Of a stretch of 64,000 bases of DNA, positions 17,924-25,856 are shown piece by piece; within the stretch, counting starts at the first letter, position 1, and each line of letters begins with the position of its first letter. The notes beneath the pieces were generated by a model. The model saw only the letters and a list, made by a program, of their open reading frames with translations. It made no database searches and was not told the DNA's origin. The DNA comes from G965229605 sp965229605 (lineage in GTDB: Bacteria > Pseudomonadota > Alphaproteobacteria > CBDDJK01), in NCBI GenBank assembly GCA_965229605.1, contig OZ245892.1, forward strand, positions 744,001-808,000, read 5' to 3'. A program made the translations under genes and the position numbers.

Positions 17924-18198
17924 TAGGGTCAGGACCCATAAGATTCATCCATTCTGCGCGTGTCAAATTTTTGATAGATGGGCTTGAAAAGCGCGCAGTG
18001 ACTAGCCATCGCTAATTGCAAGCGGTTTGAAAGTTCAGATGCAAAAATTTGCCGCGCCTTTACAAGGTTGGTCAATAAAGGCAAATCTACGGCTTCAAAC
18101 AAGCTCACCGTAGATATGACTATGCTTTCGCTTGTTTTCATAGTATCTTTACCTTTCTTGACCAACAGAATGGATGAATTTTATGAGTCCTGACCCTA
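17924..18198. mobile_element. 275-bp MITE-like element with 33-bp terminal inverted repeats
   Basis: The left end (17924-17956) and right end (18166-18198) are inverted copies of a 33-bp sequence that match at 31 of 33 positions; both start TAGGGTCAGGAC and end CATCCATTCTG. The outermost TA on each side may be the target duplication, which would fit a TA-targeting transposase family. The interior holds one short leftward reading frame and no transposase. It sits between the starts of mttB and the GT4 gene, so it lies in the promoter region of both. Confidence 0.75.
17929..18141 (-). CDS. Small 70-aa reading frame inside the inverted-repeat element
   Basis: No family recognised. From ATG 18141, with AAAGG 9 bases upstream, the frame codes 70 residues beginning MKTSESIVISTVSLFEAVDL and ends in residues encoded by the left inverted repeat. 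A start at 18165 would add 8 lysine-rich residues. No cysteine or histidine pattern or membrane segment is evident. It may be a passenger gene of the element, a deleted transposase remnant, or not translated. Confidence 0.35.
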   Translation of the reverse strand: MKTSESIVISTVSLFEAVDLPLLTNLVKARQIFASELSNRLQLAMASHCALFKPIYQKFDTRRMDESYGS

Positions 18199-18309
18199 GC
18201 TATATGATCATTCCATTATACGCGCCTGTTCGTCAGGCTTCATGATCAGGTAAATGCCTAAAACAGATATTCATGTCAAGAATTGCACCGTGCAAATCCT
18301 CATCCCTAA

Positions 18310-19389
18310 ATGAAAATAATTAATGCCATGTTTGGCCGTGGCCTCGGCGGGATCGAACAGGCCTTTCTGAATGCCAGCCAGTCTCTGGCCCGGCGCGGGC
18401 ATGAAATTTTATCTCTGACGCATCCGAAAGCTGAAATCCTGCCGCAGCTCAAGGAAATCTGCCGGACCGAACCGTCTATTTCACACAAAACCCTTGCCAA
18501 CTGGGGGCAATGGGACCCGTTGGCTGTTTTGCGCCTCAAGTCGCTGGCGCAGCAGTTCCAGCCAGATATCGTCCTTTGTCACGGCAATAGGGCCAATCTT
18601 CTGCTTGGTCGGGCCCTTAAAGGAATCGCGCCGGTTGTCGGCTTTGCGCATAGATATAGTTTAAAACATCTCGCGCGCATGGATAGCGTGATTGCCGTTA
18701 GCAAGGACTTGCGCCAGCAGCTCTATCAATCCGGAATGGCTGAAAACCAGATATTCCATATCCCCAATATGATCAATTTAGACGATATAAAGCCGATTAC
18801 CCGGCGCAACTGGCTACACGCGCAGACAGACCGTCCGGCCTGTATCGGGGCCATGGGCCGCATGCTCGATGATAATAAAGGCTTTGATCTCCTGATTGAG
18901 GCGCTTGCGCTTTTACATAAACGCAGCATTTCTTTTCAGGCAAAAATTGCCGGAGATGGTCCGCTATTGCCGATGCTAAAGGCCAGAGCCCGGCAGGCCG
19001 GACTTGAAAATCACCTTTCATTTCCCGGCTGGATTGCAGACAAACAAGGGTTTTTTGAAGAATGTGACCTTTTTTGTGTGCCCTCCCGCCATGAGCCGTT
19101 CGGGATCATTGTGCTGGATGCCTGGGCGCACGGGGTGCCGCTAATTGCCACCGCCGCGCAAGGGCCAAGCGAAATGATCAGCGATCAGCGTGACGGGCTT
19201 CTGGTTCCGCTTGACGATCAGGATGCAGTGATTTTGGCTTTGACTGATGCGCTGGCACGGGGCCTTCAGGACCCCGAGCTTATGGACAGGCTTGCAATAA
19301 ACGGGCTGGCACAGGTGCATAACTACGGTCTTGACGCTGTCGGTGAAATGATGGAAACTGCCCTTATAAAGATAAAAAATGCACCCTGA
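18310..19389 (+). CDS. Glycosyltransferase family 4 protein
   Basis: GT-B fold retaining glycosyltransferase, probably using a nucleotide sugar to build lipopolysaccharide or another surface glycan. The 359-aa product has an N-terminal acceptor half (GRGLGGIEQAFLNASQSLARRGH), the central segment IGAMGRMLDDNKGFDLLIEAL, and the donor-site region RHEPFGIIVLDAWAHGVPLI. In the last motif the family E-x7-E pattern has Asp as second acidic residue. It is followed after 15 bases by the ferredoxin gene in the same direction, an unexpected partnership. No other LPS genes are adjacent. Confidence 0.88.
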   Translation: MKIINAMFGRGLGGIEQAFLNASQSLARRGHEILSLTHPKAEILPQLKEICRTEPSISHKTLANWGQWDPLAVLRLKSLAQQFQPDIVLCHGNRANLLLGRALKGIAPVVGFAHRYSLKHLARMDSVIAVSKDLRQQLYQSGMAENQIFHIPNMINLDDIKPITRRNWLHAQTDRPACIGAMGRMLDDNKGFDLLIEALALLHKRSISFQAKIAGDGPLLPMLKARARQAGLENHLSFPGWIADKQGFFEECDLFCVPSRHEPFGIIVLDAWAHGVPLIATAAQGPSEMISDQRDGLLVPLDDQDAVILALTDALARGLQDPELMDRLAINGLAQVHNYGLDAVGEMMETALIKIKNAP

Positions 19390-19404
19390 ATAGAAGAGGC
19401 TATC

Positions 19405-19872
19405 TTGCTAAAATCGCTTGTCATTGACCCAAAGCTCTGCACCGGTTGCCAGCAATGTGAGCTTGCCTGCTCCCTTGAACACGGCGAAGGGCTTTCCCCC
19501 GCCCGCTCGCGCATCCGGGTGTTCGAGTATGATCACGGAACCAAGATGGTGCCCTATACCTGCACCCAGTGTGCGGAAGCCTGGTGCCAGAAAGCCTGCC
19601 CGGTTGAAGCCCTGGTGCGCAACCCATCGACTGGCGCGGTCGAGGTCAAGGAAGATGTCTGTGTTGGCTGCAAAGTCTGCACCATCGCTTGTCCATTTGG
19701 CACAGTCAATTATGTCCAGCAAACTCATAAAGTCGCCAAATGCGATCTTTGTGGCGGCGACCCGAAATGTGCGGAAGCTTGCCCGACGGATGCGATTACC
19801 TATCGCGATGCGAACTGGAATGGTTTGGACAGAATGCAGCATTTTGCTGAAATAGCCGGAAAGGCAGCTTGA
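19405..19872 (+). CDS. Four-cluster ferredoxin-type electron carrier (HycB/CooF-like)
   Basis: Small iron-sulfur protein, 155 aa, predicted to carry four [4Fe-4S] clusters: CTGCQQCELAC, CTQCAEAWCQKAC, CVGCKVCTIAC and CDLCGGDPKCAEAC supply sixteen cysteines in the order typical of the HycB/DmsB/CooF group. It probably transfers electrons to or from the aldehyde oxidoreductase, whose gene overlaps its stop. The start is a TTG at 19405 with GAGG 5 bases before it; no nearby ATG fits the conserved beginning LKSLVIDPKLCTGC. No signal peptide, so cytoplasmic. Confidence 0.9.
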   Translation: MLKSLVIDPKLCTGCQQCELACSLEHGEGLSPARSRIRVFEYDHGTKMVPYTCTQCAEAWCQKACPVEALVRNPSTGAVEVKEDVCVGCKVCTIACPFGTVNYVQQTHKVAKCDLCGGDPKCAEACPTDAITYRDANWNGLDRMQHFAEIAGKAA

Positions 19873-19874
19873 TC

Positions 19875-21707
19875 ATGGCGTGGCAAAGAAAATATATTGA
19901 TATTGACCTGACATCAGGTGACATAACCATCAAGCCGGTCAATGAATCCTGGGCAGAGGATTATCTGGGTGCCCGCGGGCTGGCCACAAAATATCTCTAT
20001 GAGTTGATGGACCCCAAGGCCGATGCGTTGTCACCTGAAAATGTGCTGATTTTTGCAACCGGTCCGCTTACCGGGACCAATGCTTCAACCGCCAGCCGCT
20101 ATGTGGTTGCCTGTAAAGGGGCTTTGACCAATGCGATTGGCTGTTCCAATTCCGGCGGGAAATTTGGGGCTGCCTTGAAACATGCGGGCTTTGATATGCT
20201 GATTTTGCGCGGCCGGTCACCAAAACCTGTCTATCTGACCATTGAGGATGAAGCCATCGCACTCCATGATGCCGGGGAAATATGGGGGACAACGGTCTGG
20301 CACAGTGATGCCTGGATCAAGGCCCGCCATCAAAATCCGGAAGTCAAAATTGCCGCCATCGGCAAGGCCGGAGAAGAAGGCGTGCGCTATGCCTGTGTTG
20401 TCAATGACCTGCATCGGGCAGCCGGGCGCTGCGGAGTCGGTGCCGTCATGGGGTCAAAAAATTTAAAAGCGATTTCCGCCTATGGCACGCAGGGTGTGCG
20501 GGCCAAACGACCCGCGCAGATGCAAAAGGCCGTTCGTCACTGGAATCAGGTTTTGGCTGATGATCCCGGTCGCAGACAGCTTTCGCGCTATGGCACCAAT
20601 GCGATGATGGGGTCTATGCAGACCTTTGGCGGGCTGCCAACCCATAACTTCCAGGCTGTCCAGTTTGAGGGGGCGCGCAAGGTCGGGGTGGAAGGCATGA
20701 TGGAAACCCGGCCAAACGGACACCGCAATCTTTTGCATAACAAGGCTTGTTTTGCTTGCACCATTGGCTGTGGCCGGATTGCCCATATTGATCCGTCTCA
20801 TTTTTCAGTCAAGGACCGTCCGCAGTATCTTCATGCGTCCGGGGGCCTTGAGTATGAAACCGCCTATGCCTTTGGCCCTGTGGTCGGGGTGGATGATATC
20901 GATGCCTGCACCTTTGCCGGTTACATGATGAATGAACATGGCATGGACCCGATTTCTTTCGGTGTGACCTTGGCGGCAGCCATGGAACTCTACGAAATGG
21001 GCGTGATCACGCCGGAAGAAACCGGCGGGATCCCGCTTAATTTTGGCAGTGCCGAGGCTTTGGTTGTCATGTCCGAACTGACCGGGCTACAGGAAGGCTT
21101 TGGAAAAGTGCTTGGTCTTGGCTCAAAGCGTCTCTGTGAAAAATACGGTCATCCCGATCTTTTTATGGGGGTGAAGGGCCAGGAATTTGCAGGCTATGAT
21201 TCCCGGGCTTTGCAAGGCATGGGTCTTGGCTATGCCACCTCCAATCGCGGGGCTTGTCATTTAAAACACGATGTTTTTACCGAGGATATGGCCGATCAAT
21301 CCGGCAAAGGAAAAGCCGAACCGTGCAAGAAAACGCAGGACTGGGTGGCTTTTGTTGATTCAACCGGCCTGTGCCTGTTTCCTGGCAGTGCATTTAAAGA
21401 ACAGACTTTCAGCGATTTTCTAAGTGCGGACCTCGGGGTCGAATGGGATGAAGACCGTTTGCGCAAAACCGGGGAGCGGGTTTTCAATCTGGAGCGTCTT
21501 TTCAATATCGAAGCCGGTTTGACCAAGGCTGATGACACCTTGCCCAGGCGCATGCTGGAAGCTCCGGCTCCAAGCGGTGTCGCAGAAGGCAAGGTCAGTG
21601 AATTATCGCGGATGCTGCCGGAATATTATAGTCTGCGCGGCTGGGATGCAGACGGGGTACCAACCGATGAAACGCTGTCAAGACTTGGTATTTCCAGGCG
21701 TGGCTGA
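19875..21707 (+). CDS. Aldehyde:ferredoxin oxidoreductase (tungsten/molybdopterin)
   Basis: AOR-family enzyme that oxidises aldehydes to acids (or reduces acids) with ferredoxin, using a bis-pyranopterin W or Mo cofactor and one [4Fe-4S] cluster. The 610-aa product has the usual family length. Seen: GARGLATKYLYELM, the cluster ligands C-x2-C-x3-C at residues 292-299 (CFACTIGC), and a distal Cys in GLCLFPGS about 200 residues later. ATG 19875 is chosen; TTG 19869 overlaps the ferredoxin stop and is possible. AORs are mainly known from anaerobes, so the gene is unusual beside aerobic genes and, with its ferredoxin, may have been acquired. Substrate unknown. Confidence 0.93.
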   Translation: MAWQRKYIDIDLTSGDITIKPVNESWAEDYLGARGLATKYLYELMDPKADALSPENVLIFATGPLTGTNASTASRYVVACKGALTNAIGCSNSGGKFGAALKHAGFDMLILRGRSPKPVYLTIEDEAIALHDAGEIWGTTVWHSDAWIKARHQNPEVKIAAIGKAGEEGVRYACVVNDLHRAAGRCGVGAVMGSKNLKAISAYGTQGVRAKRPAQMQKAVRHWNQVLADDPGRRQLSRYGTNAMMGSMQTFGGLPTHNFQAVQFEGARKVGVEGMMETRPNGHRNLLHNKACFACTIGCGRIAHIDPSHFSVKDRPQYLHASGGLEYETAYAFGPVVGVDDIDACTFAGYMMNEHGMDPISFGVTLAAAMELYEMGVITPEETGGIPLNFGSAEALVVMSELTGLQEGFGKVLGLGSKRLCEKYGHPDLFMGVKGQEFAGYDSRALQGMGLGYATSNRGACHLKHDVFTEDMADQSGKGKAEPCKKTQDWVAFVDSTGLCLFPGSAFKEQTFSDFLSADLGVEWDEDRLRKTGERVFNLERLFNIEAGLTKADDTLPRRMLEAPAPSGVAEGKVSELSRMLPEYYSLRGWDADGVPTDETLSRLGISRRG

Positions 21708-21945
21708 ATAGTTTCGCCTGTTTGCCTTTACTGTTTCCCTTTATAAGGTGTGCAAATACTTACATTCTATATTCACTTTTTAGCCTGTTGCGGTGCCGTT
21801 CTGCATTAATCTTGCAAGGGGTATTTTAGTAATCGACGAATGACATGATATTTTATCAGTTGCATAGGGGCACTTTTTCTGCCAAGGGCAAAGTATCTGT
21901 TTAAAAACAAAGCTTAAATTTGGGTATTCCAAAAGGAGGACACTA

Positions 21946-22641
21946 ATGGCTTCAGATGACCTGGATTTGCGCTCGTTAAGTGACGAGGAATTGACCGAGC
22001 AAATGTGGGACGACCTCTATGACGGGTTGGCCGATGAGATTGTTGAAGGCGTCAATATTCTACTAGAACGGGGCTGGATGCCTTACCGTGTTCTTACCGA
22101 AGCTCTGGTTGAAGGCATGCGCATTGTTGGCGTTGATTTCCGCGATGGTATTTTGTTTGTGCCGGAAGTCTTGATGGCGGCGAATGCGATGAAGGCGGGC
22201 ATGGTTATTTTGCGCCCGTTACTGGCTGAAACGGGGGCACCTCCGCAAGGGCGGATGGTGATCGGCACGGTTAAAGGCGATATCCATGATATTGGGAAAA
22301 ATCTGGTGACCATGATGATGGAAGGCGCCGGGTTCGAGATGATTGACATCGGGATCAATAATTCGGTTGAAAGCTATCTGGAAGCGATTGAAGAACATAA
22401 GCCGGATATTCTTGGCATGTCGGCTTTGCTGACGACAACCATGCCGTATATGAAGGTTGTGATTGATACATTGGTTGAAAAGGGTATTCGCGATCAGATT
22501 ACGGTGATGGTTGGCGGTGCGCCGTTGAACGAGGAATTTGCCAACGAGATCGGGGCGGATGCCTATTGCCGGGATGCCGCCGTTGCTGTTGAAACCGCCA
22601 AGGAATTTATGGCCCGCAAGCATAACCAAGCGGCGCGATGA
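21946..22641 (+). CDS. Corrinoid (B12-binding) methyl-carrier protein, MttC/MtbC type
   Basis: Carries a methyl group on cobalamin between a substrate methyltransferase such as MttB and a second methyltransferase. The 231-aa product has an N-terminal four-helix cap (residues about 10-95, EALVEGMRIVG) and a B12-binding Rossmann domain with GDIHDIGKN at 111-119 (axial His114), SALL at 159-162 and VGGAP at 189-193. A strong AAAAGGAGG ribosome site precedes the ATG, and the 238-bp gap upstream suggests its own promoter. It overlaps the DUF1638 gene by ATGA. No cobalamin riboswitch was seen. Confidence 0.93.
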   Translation: MASDDLDLRSLSDEELTEQMWDDLYDGLADEIVEGVNILLERGWMPYRVLTEALVEGMRIVGVDFRDGILFVPEVLMAANAMKAGMVILRPLLAETGAPPQGRMVIGTVKGDIHDIGKNLVTMMMEGAGFEMIDIGINNSVESYLEAIEEHKPDILGMSALLTTTMPYMKVVIDTLVEKGIRDQITVMVGGAPLNEEFANEIGADAYCRDAAVAVETAKEFMARKHNQAAR

Positions 22642-23300
22642 ACCGCATCCTCACGCCTGAATCGGCCCAGAATGTCGATGAAGAGGGCAGGGGGGATGTG
22701 CTGGTTCTGGGGTGCGGGGCATTAGCCAAAGAGCTGGTGGCCCTGATACGGGCGAACCAGCTTGAAGATAAAATCGTTTTATCTTGTCTTCCGGCAGAGC
22801 TTCATAATTACCCGGATAAAATCGCCCCTTTGCTGGACGAAAAGCTGCAAAAATCCCAAGGTCGCTTTGAAAAAATCTATATTGCCTATGCTGATTGCGG
22901 GACGGGCGGGCATATTGATCGCGTCATTGAAAAATACGGGGCCGAACGGCTGGCGGGCCCACATTGCTATGCGACCTATAGAGGCCAGTCGGCTTTTCAG
23001 GAACTGGCGGAAGCCGAACTCGGGACATTTTATTTAACCGATTATCTGGCTCTGTTCTTTGATCGCCTGATCATAAAAGGCTTCAAGCTGGATCGCTACC
23101 CGCAATTAAAGGACCAGATTTTTGGCCATTATCATCGGCTGGTCTATCTGGCGCAGGTTGAGGACAAGGAGCTCGACCAAAAGGCTGAAGCCGCCGCTGC
23201 CTTTCTTGAACTCTCCTATGAGAAAATTTTTTGCGGCTATGGAGAACTGGCCGAGTTTATCCGCCAAGCTGGCAAACAGGCTGGCAAACAAGCTGGCTAG
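22638..23300 (+). CDS. DUF1638 domain protein linked to corrinoid protein
   Basis: Family of unknown biochemical role that commonly sits beside corrinoid methyltransferase genes. The 220-aa product starts with a charged tail, then LVLGCGALAKELVALI, the typical PAELHNYPDKIAPLL, and YADCGTGGHID; the many conserved Cys/His (CGAL, LHNYP, DCGTGG, HCYATY) suggest metal or thiol chemistry. It starts within the stop of the corrinoid gene (ATGA overlap), so the two are translated together. The C-terminus ends in QAGKQAGKQAG, encoded by a 12-bp near-perfect tandem repeat at 23265-23298. Confidence 0.88.
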   Translation: MNRILTPESAQNVDEEGRGDVLVLGCGALAKELVALIRANQLEDKIVLSCLPAELHNYPDKIAPLLDEKLQKSQGRFEKIYIAYADCGTGGHIDRVIEKYGAERLAGPHCYATYRGQSAFQELAEAELGTFYLTDYLALFFDRLIIKGFKLDRYPQLKDQIFGHYHRLVYLAQVEDKELDQKAEAAAAFLELSYEKIFCGYGELAEFIRQAGKQAGKQAG

Positions 23301-23303
23301 CTT

Positions 23304-23753
23304 CTACCCGGCCCGGCCCATTTTTGAATTGGCGATGGACTGAACCAGCTTGAGCAATGCGCGCTTGCGGGCCTTTGACTTGATCCTCTCGAAATCATGG
23401 GCCAACCCGTAAAGCTCATCTAATGTTGGGCCCCTTATCGGGACAGATGTATGATTTGTTTCCGACTCAATGCCCAAGAGCTGATCAACCGGAACCGACA
23501 GGACCCGTGCGATCTGGCCTAAATGAGCGACCTGAAAGGGAAGGTTGCCGCTTTCATATTGCTGGAATTTTGCATCCGGGATGCCAATTTCTTTGGCGAG
23601 GTCTGCGCCTGTCCAGCCCTTCGCCTTGCGCAGATCGCTGACTTGCTGCGCGATTTTAAGATTAAGCGCGTTCCTGTTATCCATTGTAGAATCGGAAGCT
23701 GTTGCAGCATCCGGCCTGGAATCAAACGGTGTGTGGGGGATATTTTTTGACAC
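23304..23753 (-). CDS. XRE-family helix-turn-helix regulator
   Basis: Cytoplasmic transcription factor, 149 aa from a GTG at 23753 with AAGGGG 6 bases upstream; the longer frame to 23822 lacks a good ribosome site. Residues about 32-88 form an XRE/Cro-type HTH (LRKAKGWTGADLAKEIGI, QQYESG, ARVLSVPVDQLLG). The C-terminal part is helical and basic (KARKRALLKLVQSIANS). It converges on the DUF1638 gene with a 3-bp gap. Targets unknown; it could act on the corrinoid genes but proximity is the only argument. Confidence 0.87.
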   Translation of the reverse strand: MSKNIPHTPFDSRPDAATASDSTMDNRNALNLKIAQQVSDLRKAKGWTGADLAKEIGIPDAKFQQYESGNLPFQVAHLGQIARVLSVPVDQLLGIESETNHTSVPIRGPTLDELYGLAHDFERIKSKARKRALLKLVQSIANSKMGRAG

Positions 23754-23842
23754 GAAAGCCCCTTTAAGTTGTGTAATAAAAAATATTCTTCCTAGCTTGG
23801 CATAAAATAAAAGCCTGTGCAATTATAAATAAAATTATACTA

Positions 23843-24844
23843 TCAAAAGATGTTTTTATTAAAATCTGGTAAGCCCCCCCGTTCAGCAATCCATGTTCTG
23901 ACCGGGGCAAGTTCGGGCAAATTCAGGCTAAGCTTTGACCTAAAAAGCCGTAAAACCCGTGGCAGATGAGCCAGATAGGCGGATTTTTGGTCCCTTTTCC
24001 ATAGGCGCGTAAAAATGCCAAGCACCTTGGCGTGTCGCTGTGCGGCCCAAAGATGATAACGGCGGGTAAAGGTCTCGGGGTCAATATCTGGAAAGGCCGT
24101 AAAATATTGCTCAAAAGCGGCGGTCACGATTTCTGGGGCAACATCAATCCGTGCATCCTCCAATAGAGACATCAGGTCATAAACCGGATCCCCCAGCCGC
24201 GCATCCTGAAAGTCGAGCAGCCCGACCGATTGCGCTGATTCGAAGCCTTTCAGGTCAATGAGATTGTCAATATGATAATCCCGCAACACCAGCACCGGGG
24301 CTGGATTTTGTGCCAGAATATTCCAGGCTTCCTGCCAGGCGGCAGGCCAGCTTTGGGTTACGCCTGCTTGTTGCTCTTTTTGCATGAATTGAGGGCAGAA
24401 CCAGTCACTAAACAGGGCAAGTTCCCGGGCAAAAGCTGTCCAATCATAGGGCGCAAGTGATAGATTCAACGTCTGTTCACGTTTGCGATGGCAGGTGATC
24501 AGGACATCCACTGCGCGCTGGTAAAGCCCCCGGGCCGAAGCGTCATTTTGCAAAGCATGCGTAAAACTGTTGGGACCAAAATCTTCAATCAGCATCAGGC
24601 CCTTTTGTGCATCCTGTGCGTAAATTGCCGGAGCCTTCAAGCCCATCGCGCGTAAATGCGCACCAATGGAGATAAAAGCCGCAAAGCCCTGAGGTTCCCC
24701 GGGCCAGACCATCAATAAAGCAGGGGCAGGTCCACCGTTTAGCCGGATATAGCGGCGCGCAGAGGCATCCCCAAGCTGGTCGCCGAATGTTGCACTCCGC
24801 CAGTCACTTTGTTGAAGAAAATTCTGAATGGTTGCCTGGTCCAT
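23843..24844 (-). CDS. Aminoglycoside-phosphotransferase-fold kinase, AmgK-like
   Basis: Protein-kinase-like small-molecule kinase (COG3178). Homologues next to murU phosphorylate the anomeric carbon of N-acetylmuramate/N-acetylglucosamine in cell-wall recycling. The 333-aa product has LGDASARRYIRL (family start), LMLIEDFGPN (hinge), the catalytic loop LRDYHIDNL and GLLDFQDARLGDP (metal-binding Asp), with RQHAKVLGIFTRL-type residues at the end (here AQRHAKVLGIFTRL). murU is not next to it; gpsA is 4 bp upstream. Sugar specificity is inferred from the family only. Confidence 0.82.
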   Translation of the reverse strand: MDQATIQNFLQQSDWRSATFGDQLGDASARRYIRLNGGPAPALLMVWPGEPQGFAAFISIGAHLRAMGLKAPAIYAQDAQKGLMLIEDFGPNSFTHALQNDASARGLYQRAVDVLITCHRKREQTLNLSLAPYDWTAFARELALFSDWFCPQFMQKEQQAGVTQSWPAAWQEAWNILAQNPAPVLVLRDYHIDNLIDLKGFESAQSVGLLDFQDARLGDPVYDLMSLLEDARIDVAPEIVTAAFEQYFTAFPDIDPETFTRRYHLWAAQRHAKVLGIFTRLWKRDQKSAYLAHLPRVLRLFRSKLSLNLPELAPVRTWIAERGGLPDFNKNIF

Positions 24845-24848
24845 TGTT

Positions 24849-25832
24849 CTATTCGTTCTTTAACGGTCGTTGCAGCAATTCCTTGATCGCCGTCTCTATT
24901 GCAATCTCCTTGCGTAAAATAGCCGCAATCGCTGTGGTGATCGGCAGCGAAAGCCCGTGTTTTTCAGCAAGTTTGCAGGCAGCTTCAACCGTATAGACTC
25001 CTTCTGCCAGCTTTGCAGGCGGTGGTTCTCCGGCCCCGATGGCCAGCCCATAGGCCGTATTGCGGGAGGTTGAACTCATCGCCGTCAGGGTCAAGTCTCC
25101 GATTCCAGCCAATCCATGAACGGTTTCCAGCTTCCCCCCAAGTGCCTGGGTCAATCGTCCTAACTCTGAAATGCCGCGCGTTACCAGGGCCGCACGGGCA
25201 TTTTCCCCAAGCCCGGCACCAATCGCAATTCCGGCCCCCAGCGCAATGACATTCTTCAAAGCCCCGCAGAGTTCAACCCCGATGCGATCCGGGCTGACAT
25301 ACACCCGCAAGGTCTGACCTGAAAGAATATGTTGCGCTTTCAGACATTCAGCCGTGTCCACGCCCGCCAGAACCAGAGCGGTTGGTTTGCCGGAAGCCAC
25401 TTCGCTGGCAAAGCTGGGACCGCTTAACGCCATAACAATATGGCCAGGGCAGGCGGCTATTAAATTGTCGCCCGGTAAAGCAAGGGTTGTTCGATCAATA
25501 CCCTTGGCGCAATTTATCAATAAAGCCCCGGGCTTTAAAAATTCTCTGAAAGAGCCCGCCAGATCATACAAAGCCTGGGCGGGGACAACCCAGAGGACAT
25601 AATCTGCGGTTTGCAGGGCCTGTTTGATATCTGTGGTTGCCCTGATGGCTCGCGGAAGCTGAATAGACGGAAGATAGCGGGTATTTTCGTGTGTGCGGTT
25701 GATCTGTTGCGCGCACTCTTCATCCCGCATCCACAGGTGCACGGCATATGCATTATTTCGGGCAAGCGTGGCGGCAAGGGCTGTTCCCCAGCCCCCCCCG
25801 CCAATAACAGCAAACGTTAAAGAATCGCTCAC
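24849..25832 (-). CDS. gpsA: Glycerol-3-phosphate dehydrogenase [NAD(P)+]
   Basis: Reduces dihydroxyacetone phosphate to sn-glycerol 3-phosphate for phospholipid synthesis. The 327-aa product has IGGGGWGTALAATLARN at the start, NCAKGID, SGPSFASEVASGKPTA, CGALKNVIALGAGI (catalytic Lys) and RGISELGRL, all expected. Its stop is 4 bp before the start of the AmgK-like gene, so the two form an operon; the gap of 24 bp to the upstream 3-hydroxyacyl-CoA dehydrogenase may include it too. Confidence 0.96.
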   Translation of the reverse strand: MSDSLTFAVIGGGGWGTALAATLARNNAYAVHLWMRDEECAQQINRTHENTRYLPSIQLPRAIRATTDIKQALQTADYVLWVVPAQALYDLAGSFREFLKPGALLINCAKGIDRTTLALPGDNLIAACPGHIVMALSGPSFASEVASGKPTALVLAGVDTAECLKAQHILSGQTLRVYVSPDRIGVELCGALKNVIALGAGIAIGAGLGENARAALVTRGISELGRLTQALGGKLETVHGLAGIGDLTLTAMSSTSRNTAYGLAIGAGEPPPAKLAEGVYTVEAACKLAEKHGLSLPITTAIAAILRKEIAIETAIKELLQRPLKNE

Positions 25833-25856
25833 CGTATCATCGATATGTCCGGTGCC

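Noticed and set aside
19408..19842. Long frames on both strands over the ferredoxin gene
   Set aside because: Sixteen patterned cysteines in the rightward frame decide the coding strand.
21708..21945. Cobalamin riboswitch ahead of the corrinoid gene
   Set aside because: I see no B12-box-like conserved core in the 238-bp gap.
18310..23300. Complete prophage or large integrated island
   Set aside because: No integrase, tRNA edge, phage structural gene or long flanking repeats; only the small inverted-repeat element is supported.
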